Source of the DNA: Thinopyrum elongatum
Lineage: Eukaryota > Streptophyta > Magnoliopsida > Poales > Poaceae
Reading direction: 5' to 3'
DNA length: 64,000 nt
Assembly (NCBI GenBank): GCA_011799875.1
Contig: CM022303.1
Span: forward strand, 67,263,446-67,327,445
Positions 1 through 12,065 of this stretch are shown here, piece by piece; the first letter of the stretch is position 1; each line of letters begins with the position of its first letter. The position numbers and the translations under genes are program-made. The notes below the pieces were generated by a model. That model ran no database searches. It was not told the origin of the DNA and saw only the letters and a list, made by a program, of their open reading frames with translations.

Positions 1-3000
1 CCCACCACGCTCGCTTAACTCCGGCCGAACACACTTTCCTGGGTCATGCCCGGCCTCGGCCAAACGACACACCGTAACCCTACCTACAGCTCAGCAGAGA
101 GGTCCCCGTCGGTCTACCTCCTAAGCGCAAGGGGGTCTTGGGCCATCGCCCCTCGCCCTCCGGGTCGTTGCGCACACGCAGATCCAGGTACCACCACTCA
201 GGATGGCGCCGGCCCAGCCGTGCCGCGATGCTGAACTAGACGTCTGACATAGCTTTCGGCTGATGCTATGATGTAGAGTGCCCATAACTCTTCCCACGTG
301 ATGGTTAGTGCTATCCGACCATAGGCCGGCTCGGATCAAATATCCAAATCGTTAGAGGTCTAGGGGCTTGCGGTAAAGAGCAGAGACTCACGATCGATGT
401 GACCCCGTCGCCCCGTCTCAAGGACTTGCTGCAAGGGCTAAGAATGCCCGGCCGCGCCTCGTAAAATAACTCACGGGTAACTATCCATCATTTGCGGGTA
501 CCCCTCAGGGTCGACCCGCCTTTTCAAGTATTAGTATCAACAGTAATGCAAAGCATCCGTGTGGTCACCGTATCAAGGGGAATCCGAGGCATCACCCTTG
601 TTGGACTCCCACCTGATGTAACATCAAGATGGACGTAGGAGGAATCACCCTCGAGGTCCACATGTGAGGTGTTGCACGACTTCGTCGTTATCGGGGGTGG
701 TGTAGGAGGAATCACCCTCGCTTACCACGACCGGTTAACTAACCTACAAGGTTATCATCAGAAGTGCTAACGAGGTACCACCCTCGGCACTCGATGGTAA
801 CCCAGTAGTGTCGAGCAACTAAGGAGGAAGTGAGGTGCGGTGCCGGGTCCTGGTCTTCGGTCCCGTTGATCGGGTCTTCTGATACTCCAGCGGGGCAGTT
901 GGGATAAGTGGGGTCACTGATGGGGCTCTACCCAGTCTATTCTAAACAGTTTAGTATGAACAGGAAAGTATCAACAGCAGGTTACAATAAACAGGCTATG
1001 CAGCAGAAATAGGATAACAGTAACACATTAGCAAAATCTAATGCAAGAACGAGAAAATAGAATGGGCGATATCGGGATGATCAAAGTGGGGGCTTGCCTG
1101 GTTGCTCTGCGGCAAAGGCAAGGTCGTCAGGGTTCGTCGATCTCCGGAGCTGCGTCGGCCTCCGGGGATCTATCGAGAGAGAAGACGGGGAGGAAACAGA
1201 TAAATACACAGCAGACAAAGTTGCACAAAGTTTGCTATGCTAACGTGCGGTGCAGGGTTGCCTAAAGCATGTATAAGTCGTATTAGTTATTTAGGGTTAA
1301 AGCTGGATTTATTAACCGGTGGTTATGTACTATTCATCTACCGGAAATAGGCTAAAAGTTACGGGTTCACCTCCATAGAGGGTCCCGACACAGAAACAGA
1401 CGGCACGGTTAGCTTTGTCTCGTCGTTCTAATCAACTTTCATGTAGAAAGTTTTTCGATCCGAGCTACGGTTTATTTTCTACAATTTTCCGAAGTTTATT
1501 CGAATTTCTGGAATTATTTTTAATTCAAAAATCATTTAATAGAAAATGCTACGGGTACCCACTTATGCACCCAGCAGAGTGCTGGTGTGACTGACAGTGG
1601 GCCACAGTTGACTGCCTTGTCAGCAGTCAACTATGGACTTGACTAGTCAAAGGGGGCCCACTAGACCCACCAGTCAGTGACTGGACTGGTCTAGTCAGCT
1701 TGGTTGACCGGTCAACTGGGTCCAGTGGGACCCAGTGGTCAGCCTCTGTTAATTTAACAATAGTTAGGATAATTTAAATACTCTAATTAAGACGTGGGCC
1801 CAGCCTGTCAGTGAGTCACTCAGTTAGTTGTTAATTAACGCTAATCCTAAATGCTACAGTGCTGGTCCCACATGTCAGTGGGCCATTAGGGCTAAACAGA
1901 CGGCCTGACATGGGGGACCCACCTGGCAGCGTCACACCGGCATTTAAACGCTGTGGCGCGCCGGCGGCGAGTGCCCGAGACGGCGGTGACGCGCGGGATC
2001 CGTCCTCCGGCGTCCAAATCGCGCGCGGAGTGTTGCGTTCGAACGAGCGCAGAGCCGCACTTTGTTCTGCAGTGATGGAAGCAACAGGGGAGGCCGGAAG
2101 TGGCCGGAACAGCGACGGTGCACGGCGGAGCATACGGGCGCTTCGTTGGAACGGTGCAGCAGCGCGGATGGGGGCGAACTGGAGTTGCTGGCCGCACCAC
2201 AGAAGTGCCCCGAGCACATCCACGTGCTCGGACGGCCACATCAATTACTACAATGGCGGCGGTGAGCTTCGCGGCGGAGCCAAGTTCGGCCATGGAGGGC
2301 GCGGTGGCTACGGGCGGCCTAGGGCAGCACAGAGTGGGGGGAGATGGAGGGGAAAGCTCACCGGGCGGCCAAGAAAGGCCCTCGACGGCTTAGGAGCTGC
2401 AGAGGAGCTCATGGTCGGCGGGGATCGCCGGCGACAGAGAAGGTGAATTCGAGGTCGATCTCGCCTCTGCGGTCCTCCCCGAGCTCGATGGTGAGGTGCA
2501 GATGAAGGAATCGAGCGCGACGGAGACGATGGGCTCAACGGGGCGATGATCAGGAGGCTGTGGCTGCGCTAGTCCACGGCCATGGCGACGGCGAGGTTCG
2601 GGCGCCGCCGTTTTCGTGTGAGAGGAAGAGCGAGGGAGAGACTAAGGGGGCTAGGGTTGCGGGAGGCCTCGGGAAGGCACTTAACGGCGACGGGGAACCG
2701 CAGGATCAACGACACGACGATGATCGGCGCTCAGATGCGTGCGGACGGCGACACGCACGCGGGAGGAGGACGATGGCCTCGGCTGGGCTGGGCCGGACCC
2801 TGTAGCAGCAGGCCTAAGTGCACAGTAGCACTAGGCCTTTTTCTATTTTCTCCTTTTCTTCTATGTTTTCTGTTTTCTTTTCTATTAGCAAAAATGTTAG
2901 GCCACTCATTGATTTTTGTAGACTATGTGACCTAGACCAAATATTATAGTGCATTATTCTCAAACACCAAAAATTAGTTTGGGCCTAATATGATTTAATT

Positions 3001-3308
3001 TGGATTTTTATTAAATGAAATGGGTTTAAAAGGGGGTTGTTTGCCACTGTTTGGAGTTGTTATAGTCACTCAACTAATTTAGCTAATGTTGATCTTATTT
3101 TTAAAATTGCTTTAGGAATATTTGCAACAGTAGGAACATTTTAGTTCCTGGATTTGAACAACTTTTAATTTCAATTTAAGTTGGAGTTGAAATTTGAATT
3201 GGATTTTTGAAATGGATTATGACTCTAATGATGATCAAGCACTGTTGAACAGGATGACTTGGCATTATTAGAAGGCAATCACTGTAGCCATTACATAGGG
3301 ATGTTACA
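1..3308 (-). repeat. 3' LTR of the Gypsy element (partial)
   Basis: This aligns with 12893-16201 of the right LTR and ends in GGATGTTACA. In the first 84 aligned bases I count 3 differences, all transitions, so the copies have diverged by a few percent. It contains a GC-rich block (about 1900-2810) that is open in several frames on both strands, and an AT-rich tail (2820-3300). The missing 5' part of this LTR lies left of the window. Confidence 0.92.
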
Positions 3309-3325
3309 AATTCTCCTCCTCTAAA
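3309..3325 (-). promoter_or_regulatory. Polypurine tract of the Gypsy element
   Basis: On the minus strand this reads as the purine run AGAGGAGGAGAA directly before the LTR start TGTAACATCC. This is the expected plus-strand primer position for reverse transcription. Confidence 0.8.
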
Positions 3326-3345
3326 AGAAATTCTCTTCCCGAGAA

Positions 3346-4032
3346 TTAAGAAGTAGAGGGGAAAAGATCGGGGTATTCAGCATGGAGGTTATCCTCATGT
3401 TCCCAAGTGGCTTCATCTTCTGTATGATTCGACCACTACACTTTCAGGAACTTGGTCGTCTTCTGACGAGTCCGACGTTCAGCTTCATCGAGAATGCGGA
3501 TCGGATGCTCCTTATAAGAAAGATCATCTTGCAATTCGAGCATCTCGTGATCCACTGCTCGGTGCGGAGATTCCTTGAAGCATTTTCGAAGATGCGACAC
3601 GTGGAATACGTCGTGCATATGAGAGAATTGCGGTGGCAACTCCAATTTATATGCCACCTGTCCACGTCTAGCCACAATGCGAAAAGGTCCGATGTAGCGT
3701 GGAGCTAGCTTGCCCTTGAATCCAAAATGGTGAGTGCCCTTCAAAGGAGTGACTCGCAAATAAGCTTGATCACCAGGTTGATAGATCAAACCCCATCGTT
3801 TGCAATCGTAGTTGCTCTTCTGGCGGTCCTGAGCCGCTTTGAGATTTTCTCGGACAATTCGGACTTGCTCTTCGGCGTGTTGGATAATATCCGGCCCCAC
3901 GAGCAGTCGTTCCCTAGTTTCTGACCAATTCAGAGGGGTTCGACACTTTCGTCCATAAAGTACTTCGAATGGGGCCATTTTCAAGCTGGCTTGATAGCTG
4001 TTGTTATAAGAAAACTCGGCATACGGGAGAGA
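3346..4032 (-). pseudogene. Gypsy pol: integrase C-terminus and chromodomain-like tail
   Basis: This is the final part of pol, separated from the rest by the Copia insertion. It begins in the integrase core after the catalytic Glu and contains the conserved block F-E-V-L-Y-G-R-K-C-R-T-P, then the HVSHLRKC block typical of chromovirus integrases, then a chromodomain-like end with a TWEHED-type motif. An in-frame TAG at 3436-3438 falls in the chromodomain, where related elements have Gln. After it the frame stays open to a TAA at 3346-3348. The chromodomain is thought to direct integration to marked chromatin in this clade. The open part before the stop is 3436-3984. Confidence 0.88.
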
Positions 4033-4638
4033 TGTAGGAGATATGCCCTAGAGGCAATAATAAATGTTATTGATTATCTCCCTGTTCATAATTAGGTTTA
4101 TGTTCCATGCTATAACTGCTATGGTTCTCGAGTCTGCAAATAAAACGAGGCTCAGAGGAAGACTCATATGCACGTGTGGAATAATAAACGGTAAAATGCA
4201 TTCCTAGTCTGGCCTCTAAGACTAGCTCAAGTGTTGCATGATGGTTCTGTTTTCCTGATCATGGGCATGACTATGCCAGCAATTTTGAGGGCACAATGTT
4301 AGCAGAACATTTGTGTTGAATCGACCCGATTGATGTTATGCTATGAGATTCTTTCGTCACTAGTTAATGGTTAATAACACAGAGATGGTTAACGTTTGCA
4401 TGATTCCTTAGACCATGAGAGTATCGAGTTTCTTCATGCTTGATTCATGAACTTTGGGGTTTGTTAAACGTCATCCGTAACTGGATGGCTATTACGGCGG
4501 CTTACGGGTTCATGGGAAAGTATGTTAAGTAACTTGATAGCTCAAGATTGGGATTTGCTCCTCCGACGATGGAGAGATATCTCTGGGCCCTCTCGGTGTT
4601 AAGGTATCCATCATCGTCTGGCCAGACACTTTGTGATT
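4033..4638 (+). repeat. Truncated 5' LTR of Copia derivative
   Basis: This matches 5619-6224 almost base for base. Similarity stops at GTGATT, where the sequence switches to internal-region sequence matching the minus strand near 31360 in the other Copia copy. The junction shows about 2-3 bp of microhomology (ATT). Confidence 0.92.
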
Positions 4639-5618
4639 TCTTGACACGAATTAGGACTTCATTTGAAAATAGTTTTTCGATGAAGTGCTTGGGCTAAATA
4701 GCCTTAATATTAGGCATGATGATCTATGGAGATAGATTTACCTAATGGGGCTAAGCAATAAATACATATTGACAAGATGCTAAAACTTTTTAGCATTAAA
4801 AATGTCAAGGAGTGATTCTTGCCGAAGTCACATGGAAAGAGTTTTTGCAAGACTCGGTGTCCCAAAACACTGATGAGCAAAATACATGATGGAGATTCCA
4901 CACACTCTTGTGTTTGGATTAATCATGTATTCCATGGTATGTAAAACCAACCAGATATGTCCAATACTCCAAAGTTGTTGCGAGTATAGATACCAAAGTG
5001 ATCAAAAGTACTGATCATGGGACAACAGTGAAAAAGGGTCATTGAGTACTATAGTAGCACTGATGACATGTTTTCTCGCAAGTGGAGATCATGAAGAGTT
5101 CGTTGTAAAAGGTTACATCGATACAGTCTTCATCAATGCTCCATGCGATTTTTGATTTAAGTTAAGGGTTTTGTGCAATACACAATATGGTGGCACGGTA
5201 GTTGGAAATTGTTCCAAACAAGTTACTGTGGCGAATTCTATAACAGAGGCAAAGTATGTTGCCGCTTTTAAAGCGACAAAGAAGATGTTGAATCATGTAG
5301 TTCATTCATGAACTTAGTATGGTTCCAAGATGGCTTGTGTCAGTGTGACACTACTGCAGGTAGTTGCTCCATAACTCAGTCTGAGGAATCCAGGTTCGAC
5401 CTGTGATTCACATATATACAAAGCCAAGTCCACACAAAATATGAATTTTGTGAAAGCGTGAAAACACGAGGATATGCAAAGATACACACGGAGCTGAAGT
5501 CGTCAGATCCGTTGGACATCAGGCTATACCACAAGCGAAGCATATTTACACCGGTGTGCCACAGGTGTAATGTGCATTAGCATTAACTAGATTATTGACT
5601 CTAGTGCAAGTGGGAGTC
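4639..5618 (+). pseudogene. Copia pol 3' remnant (RNase H region) and polypurine tract
   Basis: Decayed RT/RNase H coding sequence. Recognisable pieces are a KGYID block near 5110-5130 and S-K-Q-V-T-V-A-N-S followed by E-A-K-Y-V-A-A near 5212-5270, the Copia RNase H signature. A TGA interrupts the frame near 5153 and the frame breaks again near 5300. The region ends with the purine run AAGTGGGAG at 5608-5616 next to the 3' LTR, the family's polypurine tract. No functional protein can be made. Confidence 0.8.
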
Positions 5619-7786
5619 TGTAGGAGATATGCCCTAGAGGCAATAATAAATGTTATTGATTATCTCCCTGTTCATAATTAGGTTTATGTTCCATGCTATA
5701 ACTGCTATGGTTCTCGAGTCTGCAAATAAAACGAGGCTCAGAGGAAGACTCATATGCACGTGTGGAATAATAAACGGTAAAATGCATTCCTAGTCTGGCC
5801 TCTAAGACTAGCTCAAGTGTTGCATGATGGTTCTGTTTTCCTGATCATGGGCATGACTATGCCAGCAATTTTGAGGGCACAATGTTAGCAGAACATTTGT
5901 GTTGAATCGACCCGATTGATGTTATGCTATGAGATTCTTTCGTCACTAGTTAATGGTTAATAACACAGAGATGGTTAACGTTTGCATGATTCCTTAGACC
6001 ATGAGAGTATCGAGTTTCTTCATGCTTGATTCATGAACTTTGATGTTTGTTAAACGTCATCCGTAACTAGATGGCTATTACGGCGGCTTACGGGTTCATG
6101 GGAAAGTATGTTAAGTAACTTGATAGCTCAAGATTGGGATTTGCTCCTCCGACGATGGAGAGATATCTCTGGGCCCTCTCGGTGTTAAGGTATCCATCAT
6201 CGTCTGGCCAGACACTTTGTGATTGATCACGGGGATGCCGGAACACGGTAACGAGAAAAGAGAACAATACCGGTAACGAGGTAACTAGCATAGTGGACAA
6301 GTTGTTGATCCACGGGAATGCCAACATGTCTCACCTCGGGTATTTGTAACATATCGCGAAGCAACAGGAATAGCACACGGCAACTGGAGGTTCACTCGAA
6401 TATTCATTCGTGTGGGTATAGGGGTCAATATGGGTGTCCACGGCTCCGATGTTGATCATTGATCGGAAGGGGTTCCGTGTCATGTCTATACTTCACCGAA
6501 CCTATAGGGTCACACGCTTAAGGGTCATCTATCTGCTGAATACTAGACAGGGAGTCTGAGAGAAAATCACCGAAAAAGTTTCGGACACCGAAAAGTTTCG
6601 GACAGTGGAAAAGTTCCGCAGAGAGAGGTCACCGGATGAGTTCCGATGAAACTGAAAAGTTGTTTCAGGGGATACCATTAAGTCAAAATGGTTTCGGCAC
6701 ATGCCTGATAATTCTTGGAGGATACCAGAATCATTCTGGAAACTTCTGGGAATTTTCTGGAAGAAAAACCGGAAATGTTCCGGTGCTGCCGGAACCGCTT
6801 CAGATGCTTTTCGCAGATGAAATCACTAAACTGGAATTGTTCCAGAACGCGTTGAAAATTATTTTAGTGGGTACTAGAAATGTTCTAAGCCCACATAAAT
6901 ATTTTCAGTTCGAACTGACGCTGAAAAATGTTGTCGTGAATAGTGAAAGTGCTTTTTGGGAATTTTATGGAAAGCACCTTTTGGGAATTTCCCAAAAGGC
7001 TTCTAGAATGCCTTAGGCACTAAGGAAGCCCCCTTGGGGGGTCCCCCAAGGGTGTGGCCGGCCAAGCATGGTGGAGCTCCTTGGAGCTCCACATGGCACC
7101 CCTTTTATCTTTATTCTTTTGTGGAAAGGCATAAAGTGGGGGTACTTTGGGGTTTTTTTGTATGACATCTTTACCCCTTGGTTATCCTATAAATAGAGGT
7201 GGAGGGGCAGCCTCCACACTCATCCCTTCTCACATACATGCCATTGCAATGATCTGGCTTCTCTCTCCCTCCCACGAAAAGAGTTTCGTAGAGCCGAAAG
7301 GCTGTCTGGGTTCCGGTGGGAACTAGTTCTGGACGGCGAAGCCCTGCCGGATAGATGACACCGTATGTGTGCAACTCTGTAGAGAGGTCGTAGTTTCGAT
7401 CTTAGTGCCCGAGGGGCTGTTCGTGAGTGCCTCCCGAAGGGCTGTCCAAGTGACGGTCCGAGTTCTGTGAGTCCTCCCGAAGGGCTGTCCGAGTGACCGT
7501 CCGAGTTTCGAAGGTCCTCCCGAAGGGCTGTCCGCGACACCGTCCGGGGGACTATTCGACCGCCTCCCGGAGGGCTGTCCGGGGCGCGGATGAGGGTATA
7601 CATCCTCGCGGTTGGGAGGTTGTAAATCCTAGCTGCGGGGATCTGCACCGCCGATCGTCATCGACTCTACTTCCGCTGCGCTACGAGTCGGTAACGAAAA
7701 TGATCAAACCTTGTATGCAGTCTCCATAGTGGTCCTGGGCTGGTGCATAGGTCAGAAAATTTTGTTTTCTGCTGCATTACCCTACA
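5619..7786 (+). repeat. 3' LTR of Copia derivative
   Basis: A 2168 bp LTR from TGTAGGAG to CCTACA. The first bases resemble Triticeae BARE/Angela-type Copia LTRs (ATGCCCTAGAGGCAATAATAAA). Downstream of the TATA box, about 7400-7600, are four or five degenerate repeats of roughly 50 bp built around TCCCGAAGGGCTGTCCG. Sequence near 6630-7010 is open but I see no recognisable protein in it. Confidence 0.93.
7188..7195 (+). promoter_or_regulatory. TATA box of Copia LTR promoter
   Basis: TATAAATA lies in CCTATAAATAGAGGTGG, the expected U3/R boundary context. It would drive transcription rightward, out of the element and into antisense Gypsy pol. Confidence 0.6.
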
Positions 7787-10398
7787 AGAGATTCTTCCCA
7801 CTTCTTGCCGAAAGAAATAACATAAGCTCGCAGCATGTCTTCAAGCACTTGATTTACTCGTTCGACTTGGCCTTGGGACTGGGGGTGATAAGCTAAACTC
7901 CAGGTGATATGAGTTCCCATAGCTTGTTGGAAACTTTCCCAGAATTTTGAAGTGAAAAGACCACCACGGTCCGAACTGATCTCCTTCAGAATACCGTGGA
8001 GTGAAACGATTCTGGAGATATACAGTTCTGCTAGCTGACTAGCGGTGATAGTCTCCTTGACAGGCAGAAAATGAGCAACCTTGGAAAGTTGGTCGACGAC
8101 GACAAGAATAGCATCGTGACCCTTCTGTGATTTGGGAAGGCCAGTAATGAAATCCATTTGAACCTTATCCCATTTCCATAGAGGAATAGGGAGCGGTTGA
8201 AGAATTCCACTAGGTTTCTAATGTTCTGCTTTCACGCGACGACATACGTCACATTCAGCAACATATCGAGCAATGTCCTGCTTCATTCTAGACCACCAGT
8301 ACCTCTGTCGAAGATCGTGATACATCTTGGTGCTACCCAGATGAATAGACAGCGGTGTATCATGTGCGTTCTTCATGACCTTGTCAGTCATAAGCTCGAA
8401 GCGAGGTACGACAATGCGGTCTCTGAAGTACAAGGTTCCATCTTCAGACAGCGAGAAATCCCTGTACTTTTCAAGGTGAAGATCTTTCTTCATGAGATCA
8501 ATTTTAGCATCTTTAGCTTGCGGAATCTTAACAGCCTTCTCAAGGTCTGGTTCAACAACCAAGGTTTTTAAGTATCCTTGAGGAACTATCTCAATATTTA
8601 GCTTTCGAAGCTCTTCATACAGAAGTGGTTGTTGTAACTGGACTTCAAGTTCACTGCAGTAGGATTTACGACTCAATGCATCAGCCATTACATTAGCCTT
8701 GCCAGGGGTATAAGAAATACCCAAATCATAGTCTGCAATGGTCTCCATCCATCTTTGCTGACGGTGGTTTAGAGATGGCTGAGTGAACAGGTACTTCAGA
8801 CTTTTATGATCCGTGTAGATCTCGCAACGATTACCGAGAAGGTAGTGTCGCCACAACTGCAGTGCATAGATGACAGCAGCTAGTTCTAGATCATGTACCG
8901 GATAGTTTTCTTCATGCGGGCGCAACTGTCGAGAGCCATACGCAATTACTTTACGCTCTTGCATTAGGACACAGCCTAATCCTTCACGGGATGCGTCACA
9001 ATAGATCACAAAATCTTTGCGAGAATCTGGAGGAGCAAGTACTGGGGCAGATGTCAGCTTGTCTTTGAGTGTTTGTAAACTTTCTTGACATTTTTCTGTC
9101 CATTCAAACTTAACGCCTTTGTGAAGTAGATCAGTCAGAGGCTTAGCAATCTTTGAGAAATTCTCGACAAAGCGACGGCAATAGCTTGCAAGGCCGAGAA
9201 AACTTCTGACTTGCTTGACATTCTTCGGTGGAGTCCATTCAAGAATAGCCTGAACTCGTTCTGGGTTAACGACAATGCCTTCTTTCGAAATCACATGGCC
9301 AAGATATGTCACTTCAGATAACCAGAACTCGCACTTGGAATACTTGGCATACAATTGATGTTCACGCAACTTTTCCAGTACAAGCCGAAGATGTTCGGCA
9401 TGTTCTTCTTCATTCTTCGAATATACCAGAATATCATCCAGATATACCACGACGAATTTATCGAGGTAATCCATGAAGATGTAGTTCATTAACCGGGAGA
9501 AGGTTGCTGGAGCATTAGTCAAGCCGAAAGACATGACAGTGTACTCATAAGAACCATAGCGAGTAACGAATGCTGTCTTTGGAATATCCTCTTCACGAAC
9601 TCGGATCTGGTGGTATCCCAATCTCAAATCAAGCTTAGAGAATACTAAGGAACCAGCAAGTTGATCATACAGATCGTTGATTCTGGGCAGCGGATACTTG
9701 TTCTGAATTGTTGCTTGGTTGATAGATCGGTAATCTTGAACCAACCGATTTGTACCAAAACCCTTCTTAAGTGACTTATCGATTTCTTCCTTAAGCTCGA
9801 GAAGGTGGTGCGGAGGCATCTTATAAGGTCGCTTCGCAATAGGGGTAGTGCCAGGCTTCAAGTCGATGACAAACTCGACAGCTCTAGCAGGGGGTATTCC
9901 TGGAAGTTCTTCTGGAAAGACATCTTGAAAATCATGAACAACTGGAACGTTCTCGATGCCTTCAAGAGGTGAGGCATTCAATGCATTCAGAGCATAAATC
10001 TGGCTCTCAGCGTTCTGAACTGTTCGGGCTGAGTATCTGACTATCTGGCCGGAGGGGTGTGTGATGCGGACTGTTTCAGTGGCACAGTCAATCAAAGCTT
10101 TATGAGACTTCAACCAGTCCATACCCAGAATAATGTCTATGTTGGAGGTCTTGAGAGCAATGAGAGCAACGGGGAACATCAATCCTCCAATCACAATGTG
10201 GTTACCGTGGCTTACCATGGCAGTTTGCCAATTAGCCCCGGGTGACTGGATTACTAAAGGGGTGGACATCTCCTCAAAAGGTATATCATGGCTTCGCGCA
10301 AAACTTTCGGACATGAAGGAGTGCGACGCTCCAGAATCAAAGAGTACAGAAGCTGGGATTGAATTCACTAGAAGGGTGCCCATCACAATGTTGGTGTC
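7787..10398 (-). pseudogene. Gypsy pol: protease, RT, RNase H, integrase N-terminal part
   Basis: The frame continues from gag after a TAG at 10399-10401. In order: aspartic protease ([10 protein letters not shown]), reverse transcriptase with Y-L-D-D, RNase H ([11 protein letters not shown]), the integrase zinc finger (two His, then C-D-V-C), an in-frame TAG at 8218-8220, then the integrase core with the first Asp in MDFITGLP, the second in SDRGG and the Glu in VERVNQ. The RT finger region is shortened: after L-K-K-G-F the sequence jumps to the V-Q-D-Y-R-S-I-N motif, so about 20 residues normal in this family are missing near 9750-9765 without loss of frame. The protein would be inactive for this reason as well as the stops. 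The right-hand break is the Copia insertion. Confidence 0.93.
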
Positions 10399-11451
10399 CT
10401 ATCGAGCTTCTTCAATCTTGACATGGTTGACATGAACAAGCTGACTAGCAGGTGTTCTGGCCTTACGATTTCTGCTAGGATGGTTTCGACAGCCCTTCCT
10501 GCGGTCAACAGGATGACGTGATGGATTCTGCGACTGACCCTGAGGACAGTTGAAAGCACGATGCCCTGGCTGTCCACACTTGCGGCATAAATCATCATTA
10601 TGGGGCGGAGCTACAACATTGGACTGTCCACCCTGAGTCGTTAGCTGTCTCGGGGGCGGAGGCAGACGAGGTGCAACATATGACGGCCTTGGTGTTGGAG
10701 CAGGTCGGTGATGGACAGTGTGCGGAATCCACACTCAACGTTTCTGAATAGGCTGACCCGAGAACGAGCCAACATCACGAGTGCGGTTGAGCGACTCCTG
10801 GTATTTAGCCAGACCAGTTTCAACTCGGTAGGCTTGGCGGACAAGCGTCGCAAAGTCCTCACAATCAAGGACAAGAAGTGCGAGCTGTATATCGGAACGC
10901 AGTCCTTCACAGAATTTCTCCTGTTTACGAGCGTCAGTGTCGACATCATCTTTAGCATAGCGGGATAGTTCGAGAAATTTCCTCTGATATTCATCCACAG
11001 TCATTGTTCCCTGTGAGAGTTTGCGAAACTCCTGCTTCTTCTGGTCGATCAGACCTTGAGGAATGTACCGGGCACGAAAAGCTGACTGAAATTCCTGCCA
11101 AGTGGATACAGTTTCATCAGGCATCATACTCTTATGGCTTTCCCACCATTGAGCAGCGGGACCCTTCAAGTGAAATGTCGCAAAGGTGACGTAACTGTCA
11201 GGGGCCACACTAGCTGACTCCATTTCGAACATGATGTCACAAAGCCAATCATCAGCATCCATAGGATTGGTGGAGCTGCGGAAAACAGACGGGTTGAGAC
11301 GCACAAATTCTGGCGATGTTATTGGAGCAGTCTGTTGCTGAGCATTTTGAGTTGGGAACTGAGCCAATACTCCGGTCATAAACTGATGGTTGAGTTCAAA
11401 CTGCTGCCTCATTTCAGCAATATAAGATGGAGGTGGAGGATCGTCAGCCAT
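10399..11451 (-). pseudogene. Gypsy gag with CCHC zinc knuckle
   Basis: ATG at 11451 starts MADDPPPP. A retrotransposon gag domain follows (A-A-Q-W-W-E then W-Q-E-F and F-L-E-L-S-R-Y blocks, roughly residues 90-190). An in-frame TGA at 10735-10737 interrupts it, and the frame then resumes with a zinc knuckle C-R-K-C-G-Q-P-G-H-R-A-F-N-C (CX2CX4HX4C). The frame is shared with pol and is separated from it only by the TAG at 10399-10401, so gag-pol was one long reading frame. Gag packages element RNA into cytoplasmic particles. The stop separates the gag domain from the RNA-binding knuckle. Confidence 0.92.
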
Positions 11452-12050
11452 TCTGCCAAATCAACAGGGGCAGTTTATCAAGCAAAATTGCAGATGTATG
11501 GAATCATTCATGAAGTAAGACGCACAATAGAAGGAAGTGCAATAGATACTTCATCATAGGCACACCAGACATTCAAATCCACACATAGCCTCGGTTACAA
11601 TCCGGCATTACGACAGCTGAAAGGGGAAGGCTAGACAACTAGGCGGCGCGCAGGCACGCGGTAAGGAAGTACACAACGTGACATAGCAAAGGCTACATCA
11701 ATGTCGGAGAAAACTGTTGGAGCGAGGAATCTGCAAGTGACAACACAGGGTGCCCTCGATAAAAGGATCCTGTAAGCAGAACCTGGCCCACAATCTTGAA
11801 GCAAGGAGGAATAAATTCAGATCTCCGGGTGGATGTGATCACAAGAACCTAAGGTTGGAGTTAGTAAAATTTAACCCGAATAGAAGAGAGAGCAGAGTCC
11901 CAGAGTAAGGGTCGAGGAGTAAAAGATCCTAATACCACCCATTCGGCGTCGTGGGCTCGTAAGCCACACAGCCAAGTTAGTAAAACAGTTTTCAAGTTCT
12001 AGACTCAACTTCGGCCAAGGAGTTGGAAAGGGGGTTCCTAGAGGCAGTCG
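11452..12050 (-). other. Gypsy leader between primer site and gag
   Basis: No gene is seen. The roughly 200 bases nearest the primer site match the leader of the element at 18463 (for example the GAAGTTGAGTCTAGAA block and TTCTATTCGGGTTAAA), linking the two elements. Confidence 0.7.
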
Positions 12051-12062
12051 GCTCTGATACCA
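12051..12062 (-). promoter_or_regulatory. Primer binding site (initiator tRNA-Met)
   Basis: On the minus strand it reads TGGTATCAGAGC, the usual complement of plant initiator tRNA-Met 3' end, 3 bases inside the LTR end at 12066. Confidence 0.9.
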
Positions 12063-12065
12063 ACC

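Larger units (their letters stand above)
4033..7786 (+). mobile_element. Copia deletion derivative inserted in Gypsy integrase
   Basis: Ends are TGTAGGAG at 4033 and CCCTACA at 7786. The target duplication AGAGA is present at 4028-4032 and 7787-7791. Removing the element and one duplication leaves the integrase frame continuous. It holds only the first 606 bp of the 5' LTR, about 1 kb of the 3' internal region and a full 3' LTR. An internal deletion therefore removed the rest of the 5' LTR and most of the interior. It belongs to the same family as the element at 28240-37879. Confidence 0.95.

Noticed and set aside
1831..2810. Several 60-195 codon frames on both strands, repeated at 14724-15700
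   Set aside because: They overlap on both strands in a GC-rich part of the Gypsy LTR and recur only because LTRs are duplicated. No protein motif.
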